Shown here in pieces: positions 39,298 through 48,768 of a stretch of DNA of 64,000 nucleotides. The position numbers and the translations under genes are program-made. The notes under the pieces are model-generated. The model was not told the origin of the DNA and did not search any database. It saw only the letters and a program-made list of their open reading frames with translations. The stretch comes from Mycobacterium lepraemurium (GTDB lineage Bacteria > Actinomycetota > Actinomycetes > Mycobacteriales > Mycobacteriaceae): the NCBI GenBank assembly GCA_002291465.1, contig CP021238.1:2418001-2482000 (forward strand), in the 5' to 3' direction. The number at the start of each line of letters is the position of its first letter. Position 1 is the stretch's first letter.

Positions 39298-40386
39298 ATG
39301 ACTGGCAGATCGACCACAGCCGCTGATCCGCTCGGACCAGATTCCCTGACCTGGAAGTACTTTGACGATCTGCGCACCGGAATGATGGGCGTGTGGATCG
39401 GCGCCATCCAGAACATGTATCCCGAACTCGGCGCCGGCGTGCAAGTGCATTCGATCCTGCTGCGCGAGCCGCTGCAGCTGGTGGCCCGGTCGGTCTACCC
39501 GATCATGGGTTCGGTCTACCCGATCATGGGTGTGGTCTACAACGGCGACCGCGCGCCGCAGACCGGCCGGCAGATCACCAGCTACCACCACACCATCAAG
39601 GGGATCGACGCCTCGGGGCGCCGCTACCACGCGCTCAACCCGGACACCTTACTACTAGGCGCACGCCACGTTTTTCATGCTCATCATCAAAGTGGCCGGG
39701 TACTTCTGCGGCGGCCTGACCGAGGCCGAGAAGCGGCAGCTGCTCAACGAGCACGTGCAGTGGTACCGGATGTACGGGATGAGCATGCGTCCGGTGCCCA
39801 AGTCGTGGGAGGAATTCCAGGAGTACTGGGAGCGCACCGGCCGCGAGGTCCTCGAGATCAACCAGGCGACACTGGACATCTTCCGGATGCACATCCCCAA
39901 ACCGAAGTTCGTGTTGATGCCGACCCCGCTGTGGGACCAGCTGTTCCGGCCGCTGGTGGCCGGCCAGCGCTGGATCGCGGCCGAGTTGTTCGAGCCCGCG
40001 GTGCGCGAGAAGGCCGGCATGCACTGGACGCCGGGCGACGAGGTGCTGTTGCGCCTGTTCGGCAAGATCGTCGAACTGGCCTTCCTGGCGGTGCCCGACG
40101 AGATCCGGCTGCACCCGCGGGCGCTGGCCGCCTACCGGCGCGAGCAGGGACGGCGGCCCAGCGACGCGCCGCCGGTGGAGGCCCCGCCGTTCATGGCGCC
40201 GCCGCGGGACCGCCGAGGACTGCCGATGCACTACTTTCCGCCGCCGCCCAGGTTGCCGTTCGCCCGGCCCTGCAGCCCGCGCGGGCGCTGATGGAACGCG
40301 CCGGATCGCTGGTGCACACCACGTTGTCGCTGGCCGGCCTGCGCGCCGGGCGGGGCCGGCCGAAACGACCGTTCAGGGCCGCGTGA
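39298..40386 (+). pseudogene. oxygenase MpaB-family (DUF2236) protein, Rv1645c counterpart, broken
   Basis: Starts after AGGAGG. DUF2236/MpaB-type proteins share a haem-dependent, mostly helical fold with latex-clearing oxygenases. Readable parts are WKYFDDLRTGMMGVWIGAIQ, YHHTIKGIDASGRRYHALNP, then one frame over AHATFFMLIIKVAGYFCGGL, YGMSMRPVPKSWEEFQEYW and IRLHPRALAAYRREQG. Lesions: a frameshift plus TAG (39656-39658, probably Trp) where DTFYWAHATFF is expected, a second shift at about 40225-40240 near a CCG run, and a 21-base tandem duplication at 39490-39531 that repeats SVYPIMG. The 3' end overlaps the convergent tsnR by 14 bases. Confidence 0.75.
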
Positions 40387-41164
40387 ACAGCTCCAGCGCC
40401 CGCGCGCTCTGGTAGAGGCAGATCGCCGCGGCCGAGGCCACGTTCAAGCTCTCCGCGCCGCCGGCCATCGGGATGCGCACCCGGTGATCAGCCGCCGCCG
40501 CGACTTCGCTTGGCAGACCGTGTGATTCGGGGCCGAACAGCCAGGCTGTCGGCTTGGCCAGCAGTTCACCCGCCCGATCCAGCCGCACCTCGCCGTCCAC
40601 GGTGGTGGCCAGCAGCTGCAGGCCGGCCTCGCGCACCGCGGCGACGGCCTCGCGCAGGTCCGGCGCGGCGACCACCGGGACGGAGAAGATGCTGCCGGCC
40701 GATGCGCGCAGGCATTTGCCGTTGTACGGGTCGACGCTGTGGCCGGCCAGCAGCACGCCGGCCGCGCCCATGGCGTCGGCCAGCCGAATCAGGGTGCCGG
40801 CGTTACCCGGCTCGCTGATCAGGACCGCGACCGCGATGAGCCGCGGCGACCCGGCCAGCACGTCGCGCAGGCAGGTGGCCGGCAGGTCACACACCGCGAC
40901 CAGCCCGGCCGGGGTGACTGTGTCGGAGAGCGCCTTGGCGGCGCGCTCGGTGATCAGATGGACCGGGCAGTCCAGCGCCGCCAGCAGCGGCGCATACCGC
41001 TGCTGCGCGGCTTCGGTGACGAAGACGTCTCGGACCAGGCCGCGGCCCGCGGCCGCCTCGACCAGGTTGGGGCCCTCGGCCAGGAATCGGGCGGCGCGGC
41101 GCCGGCCAACATGGCGGTGCAGTTTGGCCGCCGCGGCGACCCTGCCCGAACGTTCGGTCAGCAC
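40373..41164 (-). CDS. tsnR: TrmH/SpoU-family RNA 2'-O-methyltransferase (TsnR-like)
   Basis: 263 residues. An N-terminal L30e-like substrate domain (residues 20-100) is followed by the SPOUT knot domain. Motif 1 is SEPGNAGTLIRLADA, motif 2 is LFGPESHGLP and motif 3 is IPMAGGAESLNVASAAAICLY, all intact. It methylates a ribose in rRNA, using S-adenosylmethionine. Located 30 bases after rplT, last in the infC-rpmI-rplT-tsnR operon as in Mtb (Rv1644). Confidence 0.9.
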   Translation of the reverse strand: MLTERSGRVAAAAKLHRHVGRRRAARFLAEGPNLVEAAAGRGLVRDVFVTEAAQQRYAPLLAALDCPVHLITERAAKALSDTVTPAGLVAVCDLPATCLRDVLAGSPRLIAVAVLISEPGNAGTLIRLADAMGAAGVLLAGHSVDPYNGKCLRASAGSIFSVPVVAAPDLREAVAAVREAGLQLLATTVDGEVRLDRAGELLAKPTAWLFGPESHGLPSEVAAAADHRVRIPMAGGAESLNVASAAAICLYQSARALELFTRP

Positions 41165-41194
41165 CCTGCGCCGTCCCCGTCGTCGCCAGGTCGG

Positions 41195-41590
41195 TTAGGC
41201 CGCTTCTCCGGAGTCCGACGGGGCGTTGACGTCCTCGGGCAGCGCCGCCCGGGCGACGTCGACCAGCGCAGTGAAGGCGGCCGGGTCGGCGATCGCGATG
41301 TCGGCGAGGTTCTTGCGGTCCACCTCCACGCCGGCGGCCTTGAGGCCCTGGATCAGCCGGTTGTAGGTGATGTCGTTGACGCGCGCCGCGGCGTTGATCC
41401 GCGAGATCCACAGCTTGCGGAACTCGCCCTTGCGCGTGCGACGGTCGCGGTAGGCGTAGTTCAGCGAATGCAGTTGCTGCTCTTTGGCTTTGCGGTAGAG
41501 CCGGGATCGCTGGCCGCGATAGCCCTTCGAGGCCTTCAGGATGTTGCGCCTCTTCTTGTGGGCGTTGACCGCCCGCTTCACGCGTGCCAT
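41195..41590 (-). CDS. rplT: 50S ribosomal protein L20
   Basis: 131 residues with the standard L20 sequence: a basic N-terminal extension ([20 protein letters not shown]), [16 protein letters not shown] and [14 protein letters not shown]. It binds 23S rRNA early in large-subunit assembly. Third gene of the infC operon, with a short acidic C-terminal tail ([14 protein letters not shown]). Confidence 0.97.
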   Translation of the reverse strand: MARVKRAVNAHKKRRNILKASKGYRGQRSRLYRKAKEQQLHSLNYAYRDRRTRKGEFRKLWISRINAAARVNDITYNRLIQGLKAAGVEVDRKNLADIAIADPAAFTALVDVARAALPEDVNAPSDSGEAA

Positions 41591-41671
41591 GGGGTGTTCC
41601 TACTCTCGTTCAAACGTCATTCGGTCGGAGGTGCCGTGCCAGCTCGCGGACGGGTCTGGCCGGCGCGGGGG

Positions 41672-41866
41672 TCAGCCGTTCAGCAGGCTGTTGACCCGCT
41701 TGGTGTCGTTGGCCGACACCGTGGTGCGGCCTTCCAGCCGCCGGGTGCGGGTGGTCGGCTTGTGTTCGAGCAGATGTCGGCGGTTGGTCTTCTGCCGGAC
41801 GATCTTGCCGGTTCCGGTGCGCCGGAACCGCTTTGAAGCCCCGCTGTGGGTCTTGGCTTTGGGCAT
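41672..41866 (-). CDS. rpmI: 50S ribosomal protein L35
   Basis: 64 residues ([25 protein letters not shown] to [16 protein letters not shown]), the typical bacterial L35. Between infC and rplT, with which it forms the conserved initiation factor/ribosomal protein operon. Confidence 0.97.
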   Translation of the reverse strand: MPKAKTHSGASKRFRRTGTGKIVRQKTNRRHLLEHKPTTRTRRLEGRTTVSANDTKRVNSLLNG

Positions 41867-41908
41867 GTTTCCTCTGTTCGGTAAGGACTGTCGTGGTCGG
41901 ACGGTGGG

Positions 41909-42514
<606 letters not shown>

Positions 42515-42624
42515 GGGGCCTCCCTTGTTGGGCTTCCATATGTCCTGGCGAATATCCTGCGTGACGACCGGTGACCGGGTGGTCAGGGAAGCAGCGGCGG
42601 AGACACCACACCACTAGCAAATAA

Positions 42625-42644
42625 GGCCCTGCACAGGCAGGGCC
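42625..42644 (-). terminator. terminator-like hairpin in the infC leader
   Basis: GGCCCTGC-ACAG-GCAGGGCC on the plus strand is a perfect 8-base-pair stem with a 4-base loop. Read on the minus strand it is followed by TTATTTG, so it resembles an intrinsic terminator 110 bases before the infC start. That suggests transcription attenuation of the infC operon. Confidence 0.5.
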
Positions 42645-42699
42645 CAATGCCGACCGATCCCGGCTGAGCGGTGCTCGAGCCGCCCGCGGTAGCCGCGGA

Positions 42700-42720
42700 A
42701 CAGGCATTCGCGATGCCTGT
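42700..42720 (-). promoter_or_regulatory. upstream leader hairpin, possible anti-terminator partner
   Basis: ACAGGCAT-TCGCG-ATGCCTGT forms a perfect 8-base-pair hairpin. Its first arm in the minus-strand RNA (ACAGGCA) is also complementary to TGCCTGT in the terminator-like hairpin 60 bases downstream, so the two structures could exclude each other. Confidence 0.4.
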
Positions 42721-42983
42721 GACCGGACCGCCGGACCTGGGAGGATCCGCTCAGGATCTCGTCGGCCCGCGGTGGGAGTGGGACTCCACTTACTGTTCCC
42801 GGCTTGTGCCGGGCTGGTCGCAGCCGTCAGTTTAGCAGTGTTGAGGAGGCCTTTAGTACTTCGGCCGCCCGACCGGGCCCGCCCGGGCGTCGATCCGGCC
42901 GGGAAAACACCGCGAAATTCGTGCCGGCCACTCTTAGCGCTTCGACAAGCTTTTCACGGATAGAGGGCATATCCTCGCGGTCT

Positions 42984-45900
42984 GTGACACTCGCATCTCC
43001 TGGTTCGAGGTCTGGTTCGGGTCCTCGTTCGGGGCCGCGGTTGGGGCCTCGCAACCGGTCGACCTCGCGGTATCGCTGGGTGCCGGCGGCCGCCGGGTGG
43101 ACCGTGGGTGTGATCGCCACGGTGTCGCTGCTGGGCAGCGTGTCCCCGCTGATCCGGTACCTGATCAAGGTCCCGCGCGAGTTCATCAACGACTACCTGT
43201 TCAACTTCCCCGACACCAGCATCGCCTGGTCGTTCGTGCTGGCCCTGCTGGCGGCGGCGCTGACGGCACGCAAGCGGATCGCCTGGCTGCTGTTGCTGGG
43301 CAACATGATCCTGGCCGCCGCCCTCAACGTCGCCGACATCGCCGCCGGTGACAACACCGCGGCCGAGATCTTCGGCGAGAACCTGGGTTTCGCCGTCCAC
43401 ATCGTCGCGATCGTCCTGCTGGTGCTGGCGTATAGGGAGTTCTGGGCCAAGGTCCGCAAGGGCGCCCTGGTCAAGGCGTCCGCGGTGCTGGTCGCCGGGG
43501 ACGTGGTGGGCATCCTGGTGTCCTGGGGCCTGGTCGAGTTGTTCCCCGGCACCCTGGCCCGCCAGGACCGGCTGCCCTACGTGGTCAACCGGGTGGTCGG
43601 GTTCGCGCTGGCCGACCCGGACCTGTTCACCGGCCGCCCGCACGTGTTCCTCAACGCGATCTTCGGGTTGTTCGGCGCGCTCGCGCTGATCATGGCGACC
43701 ATCGTGCTCTTTCAATCCCAGCGCGCGGAGAACGCGCTGACCGGTGAGGACGAGTCGGCCATCCGCGGACTGCTGGAGTTGTACGGCAAGAACGACTCGC
43801 TGGGCTACTTCGCCACCCGCCGCGACAAGTCGGTGGTCTTCGCCCAGAGCGGACGCGCCGCCATCACCTACCGGGTCGAGATCGGGGTCTGTTTGGCCAG
43901 CGGCGACCCGATCGGCGATCCCCGCGCCTGGCCGCAGGCGGTCGACGCCTGGCTGGGCCTGTGCCAGACCTACGGCTGGGCGCCCGGCGTGATGGGCGCC
44001 AGCACGCAGGGGGCGCGGACCTATCGCGAGGCCGGCCTCAACGCGCTCGAGCTGGGTGACGAGGCCATCCTGCGCACCTACGAGTTCAAGCTGTCCGGCC
44101 CGGACATGCGCGGCGTCCGCCAGGCGGTGACCCGGGCCCGCCGGGCCGGGTTGACGGTGCGGATCCGCCGGCACCGCGACATCGCCCCCGAGGCGATGGC
44201 CGACACCATCGCCCGCGCCGACGCCTGGCGTGACACCCAGACCGAGCGCGGTTTCTCCATGGCGCTGGGCCGGCTCGGTGACCCGGCCGACGGGGACTGC
44301 CTGCTGGTGGAGGCCATCGACCGGGACGGCAGCGTGGTCGCGATGCTGTCGCTGGTCCCGTGGGGCACCACCGGTGTGTCGCTGGACTTGATGCGCCGGT
44401 CTCCGAGCTCACCCAACGGCACCATCGAGCTGATGGTCAGCGAACTGGCGTTGAACGCCGAAAGCCTTGGTATAACCCGCATTTCGCTGAACTTCGCGAT
44501 GTTCCGGTCGGCGTTCGAACAGGGCGCCCAGCTGGGCGCCGGCCCGGTCGCACGGCTGTGGCGGGGGTTGCTGCTGTTCTTCTCCCGGTGGTGGCAGCTG
44601 GAGACCCTGTACCGCTCGAACATGAAGTACCAACCCGATTGGGTTCCGCGCTACGCCTGCTACGAGGATGCCCGGCTGATCCCCCGGGTCGGTGTCGCGT
44701 CGGTGATCGCCGAGGGCTTCCTGGTGTTGCCGTTCAGCCGGCGCGACACGGTGCACACCGGCCACCACCCCGCCGTGCCGGCCCGGCTCGCGCAGTCAGG
44801 CCTGCTGCATCACGACGGCTCGGCGCCGGACGTGAGCGGGCTGCGCCCGGAGCGCACCGACGCCGAGGAGGCGCACTCGCGGCTGCCCGAGCAGGTTAGG
44901 GTGCGCCTGGCCAAGCTGAAGGTGTTGCAGCGCAACGGTGTTGACGCCTATCCGGTGGGCTGTCCGCCTAGCCACACCGTCGCGCAGGCGTTGGACGCCG
45001 ACGACCAGCAGGACATCACGGTCGCCGGCCGGATCCTGCGGATCCGCGACTTCGGTGGCGTGCTGTTCGCCCAGCTGCGGGACTGGTCGGGGGAAATGCA
45101 AGTGCTGCTGGACAATTCGCGTCTGGAGCGGGGCCGCACGGCCGACTTCACCGCGGCCATCGATCTCGGCGACCTGGTAGAGGTGTCCGGTCAGATGGGG
45201 TTCTCCAAGAAAGGCACCCGGTCTCTGATCGTCACCGACTGGCGGATGATCGGTAAGTGCTTGCGGCCGTTGCCGAACAAGTGGAAGGGGCTGACCGATC
45301 CGGAGGCCCGGGTGCGAACCCGCTACCTTGACCTGGAGGTCAACCCCGAGTCGCGGGAGTTGATCACGGCACGTAGCGAGGTGCTGCGCTCGGTCCGGCA
45401 GACCCTGTTCGCCAAGGGATTCAGCGAGGTCGAGACCCCGATCCTGCAGCAGATCCACGGCGGCGCCACCGCCCGGCCGTTCGTCACGCACATCAACACC
45501 TACGACATGGACCTGTTCCTGCGCATCGCGCCGGAGCTGTATCTGAAGCGGCTGTGCGTCGGCGGCGTGGAGCGCGTCTTCGAGTTGGGCCGGGCGTTCC
45601 GCAACGAGGGGGTCGACTTCAGCCATAACCCGGAGTTCACCCTGCTGGAGGCCTACCAGGCGCACGCCGACTATCGGGTGTGGATCGACGGGTGCCGCGA
45701 CCTGATCCAGAACGCCGCCCAGGCCGCGCACGGCGAGCAGGCCGTGCTGCGGCCCGGCGCCGACGGCCGGCTGCAACCGGTCGACATCTCCGGGATCTGG
45801 GCGGTCAAGACCGTGCACGACGCGGTGTCCGAGGCGCTCGGCGAGCAGGTCGACCCCGGCACGTCGCTGTCCACCCTGCGCAAACTGTCCGACGCGGCGC

Positions 45901-46337
45901 GCATCCCCTACCGCGCGCACTGGGACGCCGGCGCGGTGGTGCTCGAGCTCTACGAGCACCTGGTCGAGGACCGGACCGAGGAGCCGACGTTCTACATCGA
46001 CTTCCCGACGTCGGTGTCGCCGCTGACCCGGCCGCACCGTAGCCGGCCCGGCGTCGCGGAGCGGTGGGACCTGGTGGCCTGGGGTGTCGAGCTGGCCACT
46101 GCCTACAGCGAGCTGACCGATCCGGTGGAGCAGCGCCGCCGCCTGCAGGAGCAGTCGCTGTTAGCTGCCGGCGGGGATCCCGAGGCGATGGAACTCGACG
46201 AGGACTTCCTGCAGGCGATGGAGTACGCGATGCCGCCGACGGGCGGGCTGGGCATGGGCGTCGATCGCCTCGTCATGCTCATAACGGGCCGCAGCATCCG
46301 CGAAACCTTGCCGTTTCCGCTGGCCAAGCCGCATTAG
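42984..46337 (+). CDS. lysX: bifunctional lysylphosphatidylglycerol synthetase / lysine--tRNA ligase LysX
   Basis: 1117 residues from GTG 42984 ([12 protein letters not shown]), the start that matches M. avium complex homologues as I recall them; the same frame is open back to TTG 42804. Multi-spanning membrane part (about residues 30-250), MprF-type aminoacyl-lipid transferase domain (about 260-600, [21 protein letters not shown] and [19 protein letters not shown]), OB-fold (about 660-740) and class II LysRS core (about 750-1110, [42 protein letters not shown]). It charges tRNA-Lys and transfers Lys to phosphatidylglycerol, giving resistance to cationic peptides. Divergent from infC as in Mtb Rv1640c. 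No lesion. Confidence 0.93.
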   Translation: MTLASPGSRSGSGPRSGPRLGPRNRSTSRYRWVPAAAGWTVGVIATVSLLGSVSPLIRYLIKVPREFINDYLFNFPDTSIAWSFVLALLAAALTARKRIAWLLLLGNMILAAALNVADIAAGDNTAAEIFGENLGFAVHIVAIVLLVLAYREFWAKVRKGALVKASAVLVAGDVVGILVSWGLVELFPGTLARQDRLPYVVNRVVGFALADPDLFTGRPHVFLNAIFGLFGALALIMATIVLFQSQRAENALTGEDESAIRGLLELYGKNDSLGYFATRRDKSVVFAQSGRAAITYRVEIGVCLASGDPIGDPRAWPQAVDAWLGLCQTYGWAPGVMGASTQGARTYREAGLNALELGDEAILRTYEFKLSGPDMRGVRQAVTRARRAGLTVRIRRHRDIAPEAMADTIARADAWRDTQTERGFSMALGRLGDPADGDCLLVEAIDRDGSVVAMLSLVPWGTTGVSLDLMRRSPSSPNGTIELMVSELALNAESLGITRISLNFAMFRSAFEQGAQLGAGPVARLWRGLLLFFSRWWQLETLYRSNMKYQPDWVPRYACYEDARLIPRVGVASVIAEGFLVLPFSRRDTVHTGHHPAVPARLAQSGLLHHDGSAPDVSGLRPERTDAEEAHSRLPEQVRVRLAKLKVLQRNGVDAYPVGCPPSHTVAQALDADDQQDITVAGRILRIRDFGGVLFAQLRDWSGEMQVLLDNSRLERGRTADFTAAIDLGDLVEVSGQMGFSKKGTRSLIVTDWRMIGKCLRPLPNKWKGLTDPEARVRTRYLDLEVNPESRELITARSEVLRSVRQTLFAKGFSEVETPILQQIHGGATARPFVTHINTYDMDLFLRIAPELYLKRLCVGGVERVFELGRAFRNEGVDFSHNPEFTLLEAYQAHADYRVWIDGCRDLIQNAAQAAHGEQAVLRPGADGRLQPVDISGIWAVKTVHDAVSEALGEQVDPGTSLSTLRKLSDAARIPYRAHWDAGAVVLELYEHLVEDRTEEPTFYIDFPTSVSPLTRPHRSRPGVAERWDLVAWGVELATAYSELTDPVEQRRRLQEQSLLAAGGDPEAMELDEDFLQAMEYAMPPTGGLGMGVDRLVMLITGRSIRETLPFPLAKPH

Positions 46338-46407
46338 CGGAGGCCATCGGCCAACCCGGGGCGAACATTCGGTGAATACGTTCCAGGCCGGTTAACAATA
46401 GATCACA

Positions 46408-47892
46408 ATGACTCACGTGACAGACTCCCCGAACGGTGCACCCGCACAGTTCCTGGCGTCTAGCCACACCTCGCTGATGCATGGCTGGGTGCCGATGACG
46501 GTCCAGGTGCTGGCCGGTGTCGTGCTGACGTTGGCGGTCGGCTGGCGGTCGCGCCGCTGGCGGACGGTGTGGGTGCCGGTGGCCGCGCTGGCCGGCGCCG
46601 CCGTAGCCTACCTGACGCACTGGTACATCGTCGACCGCGGGCTGTCCGGCGAGCCCGCCCCGGCGGCGCTGTGGCTCTGGGTCATGCTGACCGGGACGGC
46701 GGTGGCGGTGCTGGTGCTGGGCTGGCGGACCGCGCGCCGCTGGCGGCGCGGCGCCGCGGTGCTGGCGGTTCCGCTGTGCTTGCTCAGCGCGGCCCTGGTG
46801 CTCAACCTGTGGGTCGGCTACTTCCCCACGGTGCAGTCCGCGTGGAGTCAGCTGACGTCGGGCCCGCTGCCCGACCAGACCGACCAGGCCACCGTTACCG
46901 CCATGGCCGCCAGTCGAATCCGGCCGCCGCACGGCACCGTGGTGCCGGTGGCGATCCCGTCGGACGGCTCGCACTTCAAACACCGCGGCGAGCTGGTCTA
47001 CCTGCCGCCCGAATGGTTCGCCACCACCCCGCCCCCGGCGTTGCCGACGGTGATGATGATCGGCGGTCAGTTCAACACCCCGGCGGACTGGACCCGGGCG
47101 GGCAACGCGGTCAAGACCATCGACGACTTCGCGGCCGCCCACCACGGCCAGGCGCCGGTGTTGGTGTTCGTGGACTCCGGCAGCGCCTTCAACAACGACA
47201 CCGAGTGCGTCAACGGGGTCCGCGGCAACGCCGCCGACCACCTGACCAAAGATGTTGTGCCGTTCATGATCTCGGCGTTCGGGGTCAGCCCGCACCGGTC
47301 CAACTGGGGCGTCGCGGGGTGGTCGATGGGCGGCACCTGCGCGGTGGATCTGACCGTCATGCACCCGGAGCTGTTCAGCGCGTTCGTCGACGTCGCCGGC
47401 GACTTCTTCCCCAATGCGGGCAACAAGGTGCAGACCATCGCCCGGCTGTTCGGCGGAAACGCCGACGCCTGGGCGGCATTCGATCCGACCACGGTGATCA
47501 ACGGGCACGGACCGTACCGCGACGTGGCCGGCTGGTTCGCGATCTCCTCGGACGGCCCGCCCGCGCCCCGGCGTGACATCCAGCTCAGCGACAGCGGCGC
47601 CATCCGGCTCGCGGCACGCGAGGCCGCCGCCAACCCCGGCAACCAGACCGCCGCCGCCTATTCGCTGTGCGCGCTGGGCCGCGCCAACGGCATCGACTGC
47701 GCCGTGGTGCCGCAGCCCGGTCGGCACGACTGGCCGTTCGCGGACCGCGCGTTCGCGGCCGCGCTGCCCTGGCTGGCCGGGGCGCTGGGCACTCCCGGAA
47801 TCCCACGGACCCCGTTGCCCGCCGCGTCGTCCCCGGCCGTCGGCGCTCCGCTGGTGGTGCCGTTCGAGCGGTCCAACACCGGCAAGCGTTAG
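46408..47892 (+). CDS. membrane-anchored esterase-D/Ag85-like hydrolase (Rv1639c counterpart)
   Basis: 494 residues. Four N-terminal hydrophobic segments (residues 30-150) are followed by an extracytoplasmic alpha/beta-hydrolase domain related to the mycolyltransferase/esterase D group. The nucleophile elbow is VAGWSMGGTCAVDL, and the C-terminal QPGRHDWPFADRAF provides the His; FVDSGSAFNNDTEC and MIGGQFNTP precede them. It lies 70 bases after lysX on the same strand, as in Mtb. In other actinobacteria such esterases accompany aminoacyl-lipid synthases and hydrolyse the aminoacylated lipid, so a role in reversing LysX action is a reasonable inference, not shown. No lesion. Confidence 0.75.
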   Translation: MTHVTDSPNGAPAQFLASSHTSLMHGWVPMTVQVLAGVVLTLAVGWRSRRWRTVWVPVAALAGAAVAYLTHWYIVDRGLSGEPAPAALWLWVMLTGTAVAVLVLGWRTARRWRRGAAVLAVPLCLLSAALVLNLWVGYFPTVQSAWSQLTSGPLPDQTDQATVTAMAASRIRPPHGTVVPVAIPSDGSHFKHRGELVYLPPEWFATTPPPALPTVMMIGGQFNTPADWTRAGNAVKTIDDFAAAHHGQAPVLVFVDSGSAFNNDTECVNGVRGNAADHLTKDVVPFMISAFGVSPHRSNWGVAGWSMGGTCAVDLTVMHPELFSAFVDVAGDFFPNAGNKVQTIARLFGGNADAWAAFDPTTVINGHGPYRDVAGWFAISSDGPPAPRRDIQLSDSGAIRLAAREAAANPGNQTAAAYSLCALGRANGIDCAVVPQPGRHDWPFADRAFAAALPWLAGALGTPGIPRTPLPAASSPAVGAPLVVPFERSNTGKR

Positions 47893-47933
47893 CGCCGGTG
47901 GCGTCGGAGAAACTTCCCGGCAGAATCGCGCGC

Positions 47934-47974
47934 CGATACGCGCATATCGTCGGTCGATACGACGATATCGTCGG
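47934..47974. promoter_or_regulatory. double operator-like repeat upstream of the TetR gene
   Basis: Two 20-base direct repeats (47934-47953 and 47955-47974; CGATACG then ATATCGTCGG) differ at two positions and are spaced 21 bases apart, i.e. two helical turns. Within them ATATCGTCG (47944-47952) and CGACGATAT (47960-47968) form an inverted repeat. It ends 3 bases before the GTG start of the TetR gene, so autoregulation is likely. Confidence 0.6.
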
Positions 47975-47977
47975 ACC

Positions 47978-48640
47978 GTGGAACCCACGCGAATGTTTCC
48001 GTACGAGCCTCCCCCTCCTCCACAACCGTCGCCCAAGGAACGGATTCGGGACGCGGCACTGAGTTGTTTTGCGGTGCGCGGCATCGCCGCCACGCCGCTG
48101 CGTGCGATCGCCGAGGCCGCAGACGTGTCAATTGGGCTGGTGCGGCACCACTTCCGCACCAAGGCCGCGCTCACGGCAGCGGTCGATCAGTACGTGCTCC
48201 AGGTGTTGGACGAGGCATTGAAGCCGACCGTGCTGCCCGAGCCTCCCGAGGACGGGCTCAACGAGGCCGGTCACCGGCTGACCACGCTGATGGCCGAACG
48301 CCCCGACGTCGTGATGTATCTCGGGCGCGCGCTCGCCGAAGGCGGCGCACTCGGGTCCGTCATCTTCGACGGGCTGCTGAGAATCTGTGCGACCCAGGGC
48401 GAACAATTCGTGGCGCAGGGCAACACCCAGCTCGACCTCGACCCGGATTGGGCAGCGGTCAACATCTTCGTCCTGCGCGTCGGCGCCATAATTCTGCATC
48501 CCTACATCGAGCTCCACCTGGGCAAACCGTTCTTCACCGAGCAGCAGCTGCGACGCTGGGACGCCTCGGTCACCAGCCTCATCCGGCACGGCATGTTCCT
48601 CGAGGACACTCAGCACCCGTACGGAAGCGCCAACGCGTAG
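47978..48640 (+). CDS. TetR-family transcriptional regulator
   Basis: 220 residues from GTG 47978 (VEPTRMFPYEPPPPPQPS); ATG 47993 is the alternative. A proline-rich leader precedes the HTH domain (KERIRDAALSCFAVRGIAATPLRAIAEAADVSIGLVRHHFRTKAAL, about residues 18-65), then a helical ligand domain (DALRDATLLAERPDVVMYLG-like ERPDVVMYLGRALAEGG, to HGMFLEDTQ). It is immediately downstream of a double palindromic repeat and upstream of the Rv1355c/Rv1354c-like genes on the same strand. In Mtb, Rv1353c (TetR) likewise neighbours Rv1354c-Rv1355c; whether it is the same regulator is unproven. Intact, although its presumed targets are broken. Confidence 0.8.
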   Translation: MEPTRMFPYEPPPPPQPSPKERIRDAALSCFAVRGIAATPLRAIAEAADVSIGLVRHHFRTKAALTAAVDQYVLQVLDEALKPTVLPEPPEDGLNEAGHRLTTLMAERPDVVMYLGRALAEGGALGSVIFDGLLRICATQGEQFVAQGNTQLDLDPDWAAVNIFVLRVGAIILHPYIELHLGKPFFTEQQLRRWDASVTSLIRHGMFLEDTQHPYGSANA

Positions 48641-48688
48641 TGAGCGATCGACAGTCGCCACACCGCAATTGGCGCCGGCCGCTCACTA
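48638..48688. repeat. inverted repeat after the TetR gene
   Basis: Perfect 9-base arms TAGTGAGCG (48638-48646, including the TetR stop codon) and CGCTCACTA (48680-48688) around a 33-base loop that contains TGGCGCCGG. Possible rho-independent-like end of the TetR transcript, without a T-tract. Confidence 0.4.
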
Positions 48689-48768
48689 CCCGACCGACGT
48701 CACATTTTCGGCCGGGCGTTTGCGTTTGAGCCGCTGGCCCACCGGCCAGGTGCTATACACGAAGCACC

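Noticed and set aside
42804..42983. Upstream TTG start adding 60 residues to LysX
   Set aside because: The extension is low-complexity and unlike homologues, which begin near GTG 42984; it would also overlap the infC promoter region. Not fully excluded.
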